Shown: piece after piece, positions 39,854 through 48,643 of the stretch
Layout of the letters: each line of letters begins with the position of its first letter
Position numbering within the stretch: the first letter of the stretch is position 1
NCBI GenBank assembly: GCA_963839645.1
Contig: CAWIVZ010000002.1
Coordinates: forward strand, 248,001-312,000
Length of the DNA: 64,000 nucleotides
Direction: 5' to 3'
Source of the DNA: PALSA-911 sp963839645
GTDB lineage: Bacteria > Pseudomonadota > Alphaproteobacteria > Acetobacterales > Acetobacteraceae
Notes under the pieces: generated by a model
Databases searched by the model: none
Told to the model about the DNA's origin: nothing
The model's input: only the letters and a program-made list of their open reading frames with translations
Position numbers and translations under genes: made by a program

Positions 39854-41492
39854 TTAAAATTGCCAATACAGGAATTCACCGGTTCGGTTGAGCCCCAGGA
39901 AGCCACCGGTCAACGCAAATGCGATAACGACTGCCCAGCCCGGCCTCAATTTCCAGTTGAATTTAGAAACAATCCACTGCAGGTCGCCGATGCGGCCAGC
40001 GGTGGACGTCGCCGGCATGGTGATCGCCGGCTGGAAGTCACGCATGACCTCCAGGGTATTCGGCATGGCAAGAGCAATCACTAGAAGAATGACTGTCCAA
40101 TTCATCGCGTTGACAAGTAGAGTTGAGCTGCCGTTGAAGCCCGAAACGCCGACCGATCGCAGTATATCCGCCAAGCCGCCCAACCGGTCGAACAATCCGT
40201 TCGGCAGGGCTATGCCATGTCCCCCCAACATCCCGGCTACCATGTTGAAAGCCCCGCTCATCGTTGGCGCCCGAAAGAATGGGATGGCGAAGCACACGCT
40301 GACGAAGGTGAGCGCCCATGCGGGCGCCCGCATTACGGCAGCGTAGCTGGCATTGTCCTTCCAGAACCGAGGCCGAACGAGCCGCCACCCTTGATGCAGC
40401 GTGATGTAGGAGCCGTGCAGCAGGCCGTATACCAGAAACGTCGTTCCGGCACCGTGCCACAGGCCGGACAGGAAAAACGTCACCATCGTCGGTACCGCCA
40501 GCAGGCTAAGGAATGCCGGCACCGTCGTACGCGTCCCTACGATGCCCTTCAACCCGCGCGACATCCTTGTCCGGGTGCGGGACATCGCGATCGGATTGTA
40601 GAGATAGGCGGGTCAAGAAACGCGTCAGCGTAATGTGCCAGCGGTTCCAAAAATCGCTTATACTGGTGGCCTTCAGCGGTGAATTGAAGTTCATCGGCAA
40701 CTTTATGCCCACCATCCGCGCCAGTCCCAACGCCATCTCCGAATAGCCGGAGAAGTCGAAATAGAGCTGGAGCAGAAAGCCGACGGTGCCAACCCAGGCG
40801 AATATCAGCGTGACCGGACGGTCCGGTGACATGGTGCCGATTAGAGGAGTGATTTCGCCGGCAATTCCGTCCGCCAGCACCGTCTTCTTGAAAAGCCCAA
40901 TAGCGAACAACGAGGCGCCTACAGCCATGTTGCCCCAGTCAAATCGCCAGCGCGCAGCCTCAAACTGCGGCATCATTTCCTTATGGTGAACGATCGGCCC
41001 AGCGATGAGATGGGGGAAGAATGTGACGAACAGGATGAAATCGCGAAAGCGGAACCGATCGATATGGCCGCCGCTGACATCTGCCAGCAGCGTGAGTTGT
41101 TGGAAGGTATAGAATGAAATGCCGAGTGGCAGCAGAATTCCTGGTATCTCCCAATTCGTTCCGGCGACCACGTTGACCCCGGACAAGAAAAAGTTCATGT
41201 ATTTATAATAAGCTAACAAACCCAGATCGACCGTCACTGCCATCCAGAGCAGCCACCGGCGTTTCCCGGGCCCGTCGGCCCGGACCATTTTTCGCGCCAC
41301 CCAAAAATTAAAACAGATGGAACCCACCAGCAGAGGGACGTAGGCAAGGTTCCAGGCGGCATAGAAGGCCAAGGAAGCCATGATCAGCCAGACCTGCGCT
41401 GATGCCGGTCCAGCGTATCGCGCGAGCAGGAAGCACCCTGCCAGCGTCACCGGAAGGTAGGCCAGCAGGAACTCGTACGAATTGAACAGCAT
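39854..41492 (-). pseudogene. MBOAT family membrane O-acyltransferase (AlgI/DltB-like), one frameshift
   Basis: ATG 41492. The two halves join into about 545 residues with 10 or more membrane spans. N-terminal signatures: LAYYKYMNFFL, LPLGISFYTFQQLTLLADV, FFPHLIAGPIVHH, QLYFDFSGYSEMALGLARM and ISDFWNRWHITLTRFL. A slip in the ACCCGCCTA stretch near 40600 is followed by YLYNPIAM and the catalytic-His motif LSGLWHGAGTTFLVYG. MBOATs of this class take an activated acyl group across the membrane and add it to a polysaccharide or teichoic-acid-like acceptor. ACP and FkbH lie immediately upstream. Confidence 0.9.
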
Positions 41493-41507
41493 GGACGGAT
41501 ACCGGGA

Positions 41508-41765
41508 CTAGGCGGCCTTGAGCTTGTCCTGTACGATTGCAATTAGGTCAGCGACCGTTCGGATCGACTCGACATCGGTCACGCCGAACCGGATGCTGAA
41601 CCTCGCCTCCAACGCAAATATGATGTTCAGGTGGTTCATCGAATCCCAGTGTTCCTCATTCTCTCGCGACAGCTCCGGGGTAACCTGCAGCGTGTCGTCT
41701 TCGAACAGCTCACGCATCGCATCGGCGATGGCTTCGAGGATCGTGGCGTCGCTCACCGTTGTCAT
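41508..41765 (-). CDS. Acyl carrier protein
   Basis: 85 residues from ATG 41765 with GGAG eight bases upstream (a TTG at 41780 is the alternative). The phosphopantetheine site is WDSMNHLNIIFALEARFSI: the DSM serine lies in the expected position before helix 2. Acidic overall. It begins five bases after the FkbH-like stop and ends 15 bases before the MBOAT start. In FkbH systems such carriers receive a glyceryl or other C3 unit; here it likely hands an acyl group to the MBOAT enzyme. Confidence 0.92.
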   Translation of the reverse strand: MTTVSDATILEAIADAMRELFEDDTLQVTPELSRENEEHWDSMNHLNIIFALEARFSIRFGVTDVESIRTVADLIAIVQDKLKAA

Positions 41766-41769
41766 GGGT

Positions 41770-43677
41770 CTATTCTCCAACTGACTGTGATTTTTTTATG
41801 ACTACAATGATCGCGGTATCGGGTGCTAAATACTCCGCGAGCTCCAGAGACCAGGTTACGGAGCCATCGGCGGCTTCGGCCGTCCGCGTGAAACCAAGGC
41901 GACCGTACAAATCCCGAACCATGCCGTTCCGCGGGGTTGGGCGGTACTCGCCGATCAGTGTGGTGGCGCCCCGCTCACGGGCTGCCAGAACGAGCTGATG
42001 CAGCACTTCCTCCTCTACCTGGCGACCCAGGACTCGGCAGCTCATTAGCAGCGTATCGATCCGCAGTCCCCGGTCATTCTCGGGCACCGCTACGGCCACG
42101 CAGATCAGACCGTTGTCACCGAACCGGTCCAACAGGCGGAACGAGAGCGCGATGCAGGCAGGATCGCTGGCGAACGCCTCCATCGCGCTGGTATTATGCC
42201 GTCGCGTCGTGAGGTTGAACTGGTTCGTTTTGCCGGTGAGTTGCACAATCCGGGTCATATCCGCGGCATCGAATTCCGTGACCAGCAGCTGCATGTTCAA
42301 AGACCGAAGGAACGCGGGCAGGTCGGTTCCGGTCGCTTTCTGGCGTTCGACGTTCGCTGCATATTGTTTGCCGCGTGCCTGATCTTCCCGGGTAAACCCG
42401 GCAGCCTCGAAGCATCCGGACTCTGCCAGGCAGCGTATGTATTCTGTGCTATCTGCCGGCACTTCCAGGACTCGCACCTCCGGCAGGGTTTGCCGGACGA
42501 TCTCACGCTCGGCCGGATTGTCGTCGAAAAACACGAGGCTATCGATACCGATGTTCAATGCCTCGGCAATCCGGTGTATATTCGACGGCTTATCCTCCCA
42601 GTTCGCCACGAATACCGAAATGTCATCTCGCCGCAGAACCATGTCGGCGTGGGTGAACGCATCCTCGGCCACGGCGGGATCGTTCTTCGAACACACGGCG
42701 AGGATCACGCCACGTTCGGCCAACTGCCTCACATAGTGTTGAAACGCCACGAACGCCTCGCCGGCCGCGCTCCCCTGCCCCAGCACGATGCCGGACAGCC
42801 CATCATCGCCGATGACGCCGCCCCACAGGGTATTATCGAGGTCGAGGACAAGGCACTTGGCGGTCCCCCCTCTCACTGCCGCGACCATGCGGCCAACCAG
42901 ATCACCATAAAATACGGCTGCCGTCGGTGTCACCAATTGCTTCGCGTGGAACCAGCGCGTCCGGTCGAACCATCGCTCCAGCCCCTGCGATCGTGCCCAA
43001 CCCGCCAGATCCAGCAGCAGCACGCCCTCCTGATCGGCAGCCTCGGCAACTGCCTGGTTCAGCCGGCTTACCAGCGCCCGGGGCGATGCGGGAACCCGCG
43101 CATCGAGATCTCCGAACAGCGGCGCGGCCAGCGGCAGGAAGGTGTGGTGGATGACGGTCGCTCCCAGATTGGCGGTTGCCAATCGCCATAACCCGACAAT
43201 GTCTTCCACTGCCTCCGCAATTGCCGCGTCTACCTCGGCAAGGCTGGTGGATAGCGGGAGGGGCTCCAGCACGTCGGACACCTGCAGACACAGGATGATG
43301 ATTTCCGGCTTGAATGCCTGCAGCCCGGATCCTGCCAGCATCAATTCCTGGCGATGCTGACCAAAATCTCCAACGTAGGTGTTGATCCTTAGCTGCTGCC
43401 GCACTCCGCCGATGCGGATCGGCGCCAGCAGATGATCGAAGCTGCAGGTCCCGAGCAGCGCCACCCGGACCTCCGGCCAAGCGCCCAAGGTCCCATGCAA
43501 CTGGGTCAACCTCCGGTCCAACTGAAGACTGGCAAAATAGTCCACCTGGTGGGACGCCAGCCGGCGCAGCAAGTGCGATGCACGGGATGGATCCGAAGTA
43601 ACGCAGCCAGTTATCTCCGCCAGCGCGGTTTTGACGTCCTGGGGTTTCGGAAGCCAATGAAGCGCAAGATCTGCCAC
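41770..43677 (-). CDS. FkbH-like HAD-superfamily protein (subfamily IIIC) with GNAT C-terminus
   Basis: 635 residues from GTG 43677 (no ATG between it and the upstream in-frame stop). Residues 1-255 are an SGNH-like region (VALLGTCSFDHL). Residues about 270-420 are the HAD domain with CLVLDLDNTLWGGVIGDDG (catalytic Asp pair), AVCSKND, and DSLVFFDDNPAEREIV. Residues about 480-625 form a GNAT-like domain (FNLTTRRHN, FRLLDRFGDNGLICVAV, RVLGRQVEEEVL). FkbH proteins dephosphorylate bisphosphoglycerate and load glyceryl onto an ACP; the ACP gene follows at once. First gene of the FkbH-ACP-MBOAT-SGNH operon. Here the end product is probably a surface modification, not a polyketide (inference). Confidence 0.92.
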   Translation of the reverse strand: MADLALHWLPKPQDVKTALAEITGCVTSDPSRASHLLRRLASHQVDYFASLQLDRRLTQLHGTLGAWPEVRVALLGTCSFDHLLAPIRIGGVRQQLRINTYVGDFGQHRQELMLAGSGLQAFKPEIIILCLQVSDVLEPLPLSTSLAEVDAAIAEAVEDIVGLWRLATANLGATVIHHTFLPLAAPLFGDLDARVPASPRALVSRLNQAVAEAADQEGVLLLDLAGWARSQGLERWFDRTRWFHAKQLVTPTAAVFYGDLVGRMVAAVRGGTAKCLVLDLDNTLWGGVIGDDGLSGIVLGQGSAAGEAFVAFQHYVRQLAERGVILAVCSKNDPAVAEDAFTHADMVLRRDDISVFVANWEDKPSNIHRIAEALNIGIDSLVFFDDNPAEREIVRQTLPEVRVLEVPADSTEYIRCLAESGCFEAAGFTREDQARGKQYAANVERQKATGTDLPAFLRSLNMQLLVTEFDAADMTRIVQLTGKTNQFNLTTRRHNTSAMEAFASDPACIALSFRLLDRFGDNGLICVAVAVPENDRGLRIDTLLMSCRVLGRQVEEEVLHQLVLAARERGATTLIGEYRPTPRNGMVRDLYGRLGFTRTAEAADGSVTWSLELAEYLAPDTAIIVVIKKSQSVGE

Positions 43678-43816
43678 GTTCGCTAGCCCGCTCCCATCGA
43701 ACGTTCATCCGAAGCCGAACATGGCTGTTTGCCCAGATCCCCACGCCAGCCTCTCTTATCCTTTGCATCATTGGAAAAGGCAACAGTGGACTATATTGTC
43801 GAATTGAACGTTTACC

Positions 43817-45028
43817 TTATGACGCCCGGCGGGATGGATTGCAGTACTTCAGGATCGTCATTGGCGGCAGCATGTCGATTATCTGTCTCGCTGGACGGTC
43901 AGCCGCAGGTCGACGATACGCTCCGCAGGGTTGAGCGGGCATGCCTCGCCCGCAGACCGGTTTGACCCGAATTGACAATCTTGGCTGCCCGCAATTGCCG
44001 CGAAGCGATCCAGATAGGCTGCCTGGGTCAAAAAGCTGACCGCGGAATTCCAGCCTCAGCCCTCGACGCTTCTTCCGCACGATCCGCTTGCCCTCGCTGA
44101 GCTGCCAGGCGATCAGGCCGGGAATGCCGATGACCAGTTCGCGCAGCCGTTTGATCATCGACAGCGCGATCGCCATGTCCGGATGGATCCCGAACAGGCC
44201 GCAAACCACGATCAGCCCACCCTCCTGCACCCCCAGCGCGCCGGGCACGGCGAAGCCGGCGCTGCGGGCGGCCATGCCCAGGCTTTCGATCACGAAGGCC
44301 GCGCCGATGCCGGGTTGCTGGCCCATGGCGGTCAGCGCCAGCCACACCTCGATCGTGCCGAGCACCCAGGCCAGCAGATGCAGGCAGCAGGATCGCAGCA
44401 GGGCGCGCGGGTTGCGCTGCAGCCGCAGCAATTCGTTGTGCAGGCCGGAAGCCCCGCCGAAGGCAAAGGCCGGAAACATCCCCGCCAGCTTGTCGGCCAG
44501 CACCTCCACCAGTCGCATCAGGCCGACGCGCTGGGCCAGGATGAAGCCGCCGATGCCGAGCGCGCCGCTCAGCAATACGCCGCCCACCCAGGGTGACCAG
44601 GACCGGTCGGCGTCGATCAGCGCCAGCACCACGAAGCCGGCCAGGGTGAACAGGAACTGGCTCAGCGCCTCGATCGTCAGGTCGAGCACGGTGCCGGCGG
44701 CGGCCAGCACCCCGCGGACCCGGCGCTGCGCCAGCAGCCGTATGCCGACCAGATTGCCGCCCAGCTGCGCCACCGGCAGCAGGGAATTCACCGCCTCGCG
44801 GATCCAGCGGATGCGCAGGAAGCGCGATAGCCGGGGCGTGTGCACGTCCATCGCGATCCGCCAGGCGATCGCCGACAGCCAGAGCTGAAACACCAGCAAC
44901 GCGGCGGTGATGGGAACCACCCAGGCGGCGGCCAGCACCTCCGCGCCGATCGACTGCGCGCCGAACCAGGCAACCATGCCGGTGACGACGGCTCCGCCCA
45001 GACCGATGGCGGCAAGGCCCCAGTTCAT
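43817..45028 (-). CDS. hpnL: HpnL-like membrane protein (hopanoid-associated, UPF0104/LPG-synthase TM fold)
   Basis: 403 residues with about eight membrane spans. HpnL/UPF0104 features: IREAVNSLLPVAQLGGNLVG, ESLGMAARSAGFAVPGALG, VQEGGLIVVCGLFGIHPDMA and MIKRLRELVIGIPGLIAWQL. HpnL genes are normally found in hopanoid loci and the proteins resemble flippase-like lysylphosphatidylglycerol synthase membrane domains; no other hopanoid gene is in the window. After EGKRIVRKKRR the frame continues about 75 residues of uncharacteristic, Pro/Arg/Cys-containing sequence. A frameshift or lost stop near 44060 may have extended the true end. Confidence 0.85.
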   Translation of the reverse strand: MNWGLAAIGLGGAVVTGMVAWFGAQSIGAEVLAAAWVVPITAALLVFQLWLSAIAWRIAMDVHTPRLSRFLRIRWIREAVNSLLPVAQLGGNLVGIRLLAQRRVRGVLAAAGTVLDLTIEALSQFLFTLAGFVVLALIDADRSWSPWVGGVLLSGALGIGGFILAQRVGLMRLVEVLADKLAGMFPAFAFGGASGLHNELLRLQRNPRALLRSCCLHLLAWVLGTIEVWLALTAMGQQPGIGAAFVIESLGMAARSAGFAVPGALGVQEGGLIVVCGLFGIHPDMAIALSMIKRLRELVIGIPGLIAWQLSEGKRIVRKKRRGLRLEFRGQLFDPGSLSGSLRGNCGQPRLSIRVKPVCGRGMPAQPCGAYRRPAADRPARQIIDMLPPMTILKYCNPSRRAS

Positions 45029-45231
45029 GGGGCCACCTGGGCTTCGTGCCGAGAAGCCTGATCAGGTCGCAGGCGAACCTCCTCGCCGCCGGCCTGTATC
45101 CAGGCGCCGTCCCGAGGTGTCAGCCGCCGGTTGCACCCGATCATCCCCGGGGTTTCGCAATCGCCGGCCGTGCGTGTCAACCTGTCGCGGCCGATGTCCC
45201 CAACCGTGCCTGCCGCAAAGGACCGAACCCC

Positions 45232-45738
45232 GTGAACCCGCTAGAACGCATCATCGAACGCACCATCCTTGCCGCGCGCTGGCTGCTGGTGATCTTCTAC
45301 ATCGGCCTCGGCATCGGCCTTGCCGCCTATGCGGTCGCCTTCGCCTGGAAGCTCGGCAAGCTCGTCGAGGGCGTGCTCACCGCTAGCAGCACCGAGATGA
45401 TCCTGGCCATGCTGGGCCTGATCGACGCCGCCCTCGTCGCCTCGCTCATGGTGATGGTCATGCTGTCCGGCTACGAGACCTTCGTCAGCCGGATCGAGAG
45501 CTCCGGCGACCAGCTTTCCTGGCTGGGCAAGCTCGATGCCTCCGCGCTGAAGGTGAAGCTCGCCGCCTCCATCGTCGCCGTGTCGTCGATCCACCTGTTG
45601 CAGGTCTTCCTCAACGTGGAGCACTACGACAATTCGAAGATCCTCTGGTCCACCGTCATTCACGTCACCTTCCTCGCCTCCGCCCTGCTGCTGGCGGTGC
45701 TCGACCGCGTGTCCCAGGCCGCCCACAAGCCCAAGTAG
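45232..45738 (+). CDS. UPF0114 (YqhA/TIGR00645) family membrane protein
   Basis: 168 residues from GTG 45232 with AAAGGA nine bases upstream. It begins NPLERIIERTILAARWLLV, the family start, and has four membrane segments with LIDAALVASLMVMVMLSGYE and SSIHLLQVFLNV. The function is unknown; a channel or transport role has been proposed for relatives. Intact and of normal length. Confidence 0.93.
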   Translation: MNPLERIIERTILAARWLLVIFYIGLGIGLAAYAVAFAWKLGKLVEGVLTASSTEMILAMLGLIDAALVASLMVMVMLSGYETFVSRIESSGDQLSWLGKLDASALKVKLAASIVAVSSIHLLQVFLNVEHYDNSKILWSTVIHVTFLASALLLAVLDRVSQAAHKPK

Positions 45739-45797
45739 CGGCCGTGAACCTGCAACCTCACCGTTCAAGACGGACCAATCAACAAGGAGCCTTTCCA

Positions 45798-46892
45798 ATG
45801 CCCGACACCACGATCCGCGATGTCCGCGTCACCCTGGTCCGCACGCCCTGGCCGGACACGCCGGACCTGTGGGGCAACCCGTTCAAGGGCCCGCGCGACC
45901 TGGTGGTGGTGGAGATCGAGACCGCGTCCGGCATCACCGGCATGGGCTACCTGCACATCCTCAACTCGCCGGTGCTGCGCACCATCGGCGCCTGCATCGA
46001 GGAGGCGATCGTGCCGATGATCAAGGGGCGGGACGCCACCGCCGTGGAGGCCATCTGGCGCGACCTCTGGCGCGCGCTGCTCACCTCCGGGCGCGGCGGC
46101 ATCACCGCCATGGCGATGTCGGCCATCGACATCGCGTTGTGGGACGTCGTCGGCAAGGCGGCCGGCATGCCGCTGCACCGGCTGTGGGGGCATTACCGCT
46201 CGGAAATCCCGATCTACGGCAGCGGGTGCTTTCGCCAGTTGGGCGGCGACGGCATGATCGAGAAGGCGCGGCGCTTCGTCGCCCGAGGCTTCAAGGCGAT
46301 CAAGATGCAGGTGGCGCATGTGCACGACCTGCAGACCGATTTGGCGAATGTGCGGGGCATGCGCGATGCGCTGGGGCCCGACATCGACATCATGATCGAC
46401 GTGAACATGGGCTGGACCGCCGACGTGGCGATCCAGATGGGCCGCAAGTTCGAGGAATTCGATATTTACTGGTTGGAAGAACCCGTCATCGCCGACGATT
46501 TCGCCGGCTATATGCGCGTGGCCGGGGCGCTGGACATGCGCGTGGTCGGCGGGGAGACCCATTTCACCCGGTACGATCTGCGGCCGTTCTTCGAAAACCC
46601 GCGCTGCCCGATCCTGCAGCCCGACCCGATGCGCGGCGGCCTGACCGAATTGCGCAAGATCGCGGTGCTGGCCGATACCTGGGGCATGCAGATGGCGCCG
46701 CATCTGTTTCCGGAGTTGAACGTGCATGTGATGGCCTCGATCCCGAACGGCATCTGGGCCGAGCACATGGGGCTGCTGGACGATCTGTGGGTGGATCCGC
46801 CGGCGATCGCCGATGGCATGATCACCGCGCCGGAGCGGCCGGGACATGGGCTGGCATTCAAGCCGGACGCGCTGCGCGAATACCGCGTCTGA
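45798..46892 (+). CDS. Mandelate racemase/muconate-lactonizing (enolase superfamily) enzyme
   Basis: 364 residues; ATG 45798 with AAGGAG eight bases upstream. N-terminal capping domain, then a TIM barrel: FKAIKMQV (catalytic Lys), MIDVNMGW (metal Asp near 200), IYWLEEPV (Glu near 228), RVVGGETH (Glu near 253) and the general-base His in MAPHLFPELN (near 300). Mandelate-racemase subgroup acid-sugar dehydratase or racemase; substrate cannot be assigned. The N-terminal VRTPWPDTPDLWGNPFKGPR loop shapes specificity. Intact. Confidence 0.93.
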   Translation: MPDTTIRDVRVTLVRTPWPDTPDLWGNPFKGPRDLVVVEIETASGITGMGYLHILNSPVLRTIGACIEEAIVPMIKGRDATAVEAIWRDLWRALLTSGRGGITAMAMSAIDIALWDVVGKAAGMPLHRLWGHYRSEIPIYGSGCFRQLGGDGMIEKARRFVARGFKAIKMQVAHVHDLQTDLANVRGMRDALGPDIDIMIDVNMGWTADVAIQMGRKFEEFDIYWLEEPVIADDFAGYMRVAGALDMRVVGGETHFTRYDLRPFFENPRCPILQPDPMRGGLTELRKIAVLADTWGMQMAPHLFPELNVHVMASIPNGIWAEHMGLLDDLWVDPPAIADGMITAPERPGHGLAFKPDALREYRV

Positions 46893-46956
46893 CGCGCGGT
46901 CCTGGCCGCCGGCGGGATACACCAAGGGTTAACCCGGCGAACCGACACTGCGGCGC

Positions 46957-48574
46957 ATGTCCATGTCCATGCCGCAAATGGCCGCCCGGCCCGTCGGGAT
47001 CAGCCCCACGCTGCGCGCCGCTCGCGCTCGGCCGGGCGCTGTCCGCGCTCGAAACAAACCGCCCCGCGGCGGCGGAGGCGGAGGCCGGCGCCTGGCTGGC
47101 GGCCCATCCGGGCGATACCGAGGCGATGCTGCTGCTCGGTCTTGCCATCGCCACGCAGGGTGACGCGGAGCGGGCGGCGCCCTGCCTGCGGGACGTGGCG
47201 CGAAGGCGGCCCGGCTTCGCGCATCCGTGCCGTGACCTCATCGCCCTCTGCCCCGGCGCGCCGGCGCTGGTGGATGCGCAGTTCCGCGCCTGCCGGGCGA
47301 TCGAGGGCGAGGATGCACGGCTGGTCTACGCCCATGCCGAATTCCTGATCGACCGCGACGACGCGGCCGGGGCGGCTTGCGTGCTGCGCGATTTCCTGGC
47401 CACCAGCAGCGATTTCGGCCCGGCGTTCAACCTGTTCGGCATGGCGCTGCACGAAACGGGGGACCTGCCCGGCGCCATCGCCGCCTTCCGCCGCGCGATC
47501 GCGCTGGACGACCGCGAAGGCGCGGTCTGGACCAATCTGGGCATGGCGCTGGCCATCGAGGGACGCTTCGACGAGGCGGCGGCGGCGCATGACGAAGCGG
47601 TGGCCCGCGCGCCGAACGACCCGCGCCTGCGCTCCAACCGCGCCGTCGCGCTGCTGCGGGCGGGACGCATGGCGGAGGCCTGGCCGGACTACGAGGCGCG
47701 GCTCGCCACCGGCCCATGGCCGGCGCTGCCGAAGGAAAAGTTGCTGCCGGCGGTGGGTGGGCTGGACCTGGGCGGGCGCGTGGTGCTGGCCTGGCACGAG
47801 GAAGGCTTCGGCGACACGCTGCAATTCTGCCGCTATCTGCCGCTGCTGGCGGCACGGGGCGCCCGGGTGCTGGCACGCGTGCCGCGGCCGTTGATGCGCC
47901 TGTTGCGCACGCTGCCCGATGTGACGCTGCTGCCCGACGATGTCCCCCTGCCCGCCTATCACTACCACGTGCCGGTGTTCAGCCTGCCGCGCGCCTTCGA
48001 GACGACGCTTTCGACCATTCCCGCCGGCATCCCCTATCTGCGCGCCGATCCGGCGCTGGTGCGCCACTGGGCGGCAAGGCTGCCGGCTGCGCCGCTGCGC
48101 GTGGGGCTGGTCTGGGCGGGACAGTCGCGGCCCTGGCTGCCCGGCTTCACCTCCTTGAACCGCCGCCGCAGCCCGCCGCTTGCGCAACTGGCGGCCCTCG
48201 GCGCGGTTCCGGGCCTGGCGCTGGTCAGCCTGCAGAAAGGCCCGGAGGCGGAGCAGGCGCGGGCCTGCCCGGCCGGGCTCGTGCTGCACGACCCGATGGA
48301 AGATGTGACCGACTTCGCCGACACCGCCGCGATCATTGCCAATCTGGATGTCGTGGTCAGCGTCGACACCTCGGTGGTGCACCTCGCCGGCGCCATCGGC
48401 AAACCGGTGCTGATGCTCGATCGCTACGACAGCTGCTGGCGCTGGCTGAGCGGGCGGGAAGACAGTCCGTGGTATCCGACGCTGCGCATCCTGCGCCAGG
48501 AAGCCGGCGGCGACTGGGCGCCGGTGGTGGCGCGCGCGGCGGCGCTGCTGGCGGAGATGCGCGACGCGGCCTGA
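46957..48574 (+). pseudogene. TPR protein with C-terminal glycosyltransferase-9-like domain, frameshift near start
   Basis: The long frame has no start codon near its 5' end. ATG 46957 (MSMSMPQMAARPVGISPTLR) lies in another frame and joins it if one base is corrected near 47025, giving about 538 residues. Residues about 25-250 contain TPR repeats (AFNLFGMALHETGDLPGAIA, AVWTNLGMALAIEGRFDEAA). From about 255 a GT-B-like part follows: VLAWHEEGFGDTLQFCRYLP, RVGLVWAGQS, LVSLQKGPEAEQAR, and VSVDTSVVHLAGAIGKPVLM, the sugar-nucleotide site region of heptosyltransferase-like proteins. Such TPR-GT proteins are common in alphaproteobacteria. A terminator-like hairpin follows. Confidence 0.85.
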
Positions 48575-48591
48575 CGGCCCGGAAGCGACAA

Positions 48592-48613
48592 GGGCGGCCC
48601 CGAAGGACCGCCC
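48592..48613. terminator. GC hairpin between convergent genes
   Basis: GGGCGG (48592-48597) pairs with CCGCCC (48608-48613), with two further inner pairs around one mismatch and a CGAA-type loop. It lies 18 bases after the TPR-GT stop and 31 before the end of the convergent amidohydrolase, so it may serve both. The flanking T-run is weak. Confidence 0.5.
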
Positions 48614-48643
48614 CTGATTTGTCCCAATCCGGGATCGGTTGCG

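Noticed and set aside
45869..46890. 5' half of a 901-codon frame reading into the TPR-GT protein
   Set aside because: It overlaps the enolase-superfamily gene in another frame; only the part after about 47025 is coding.
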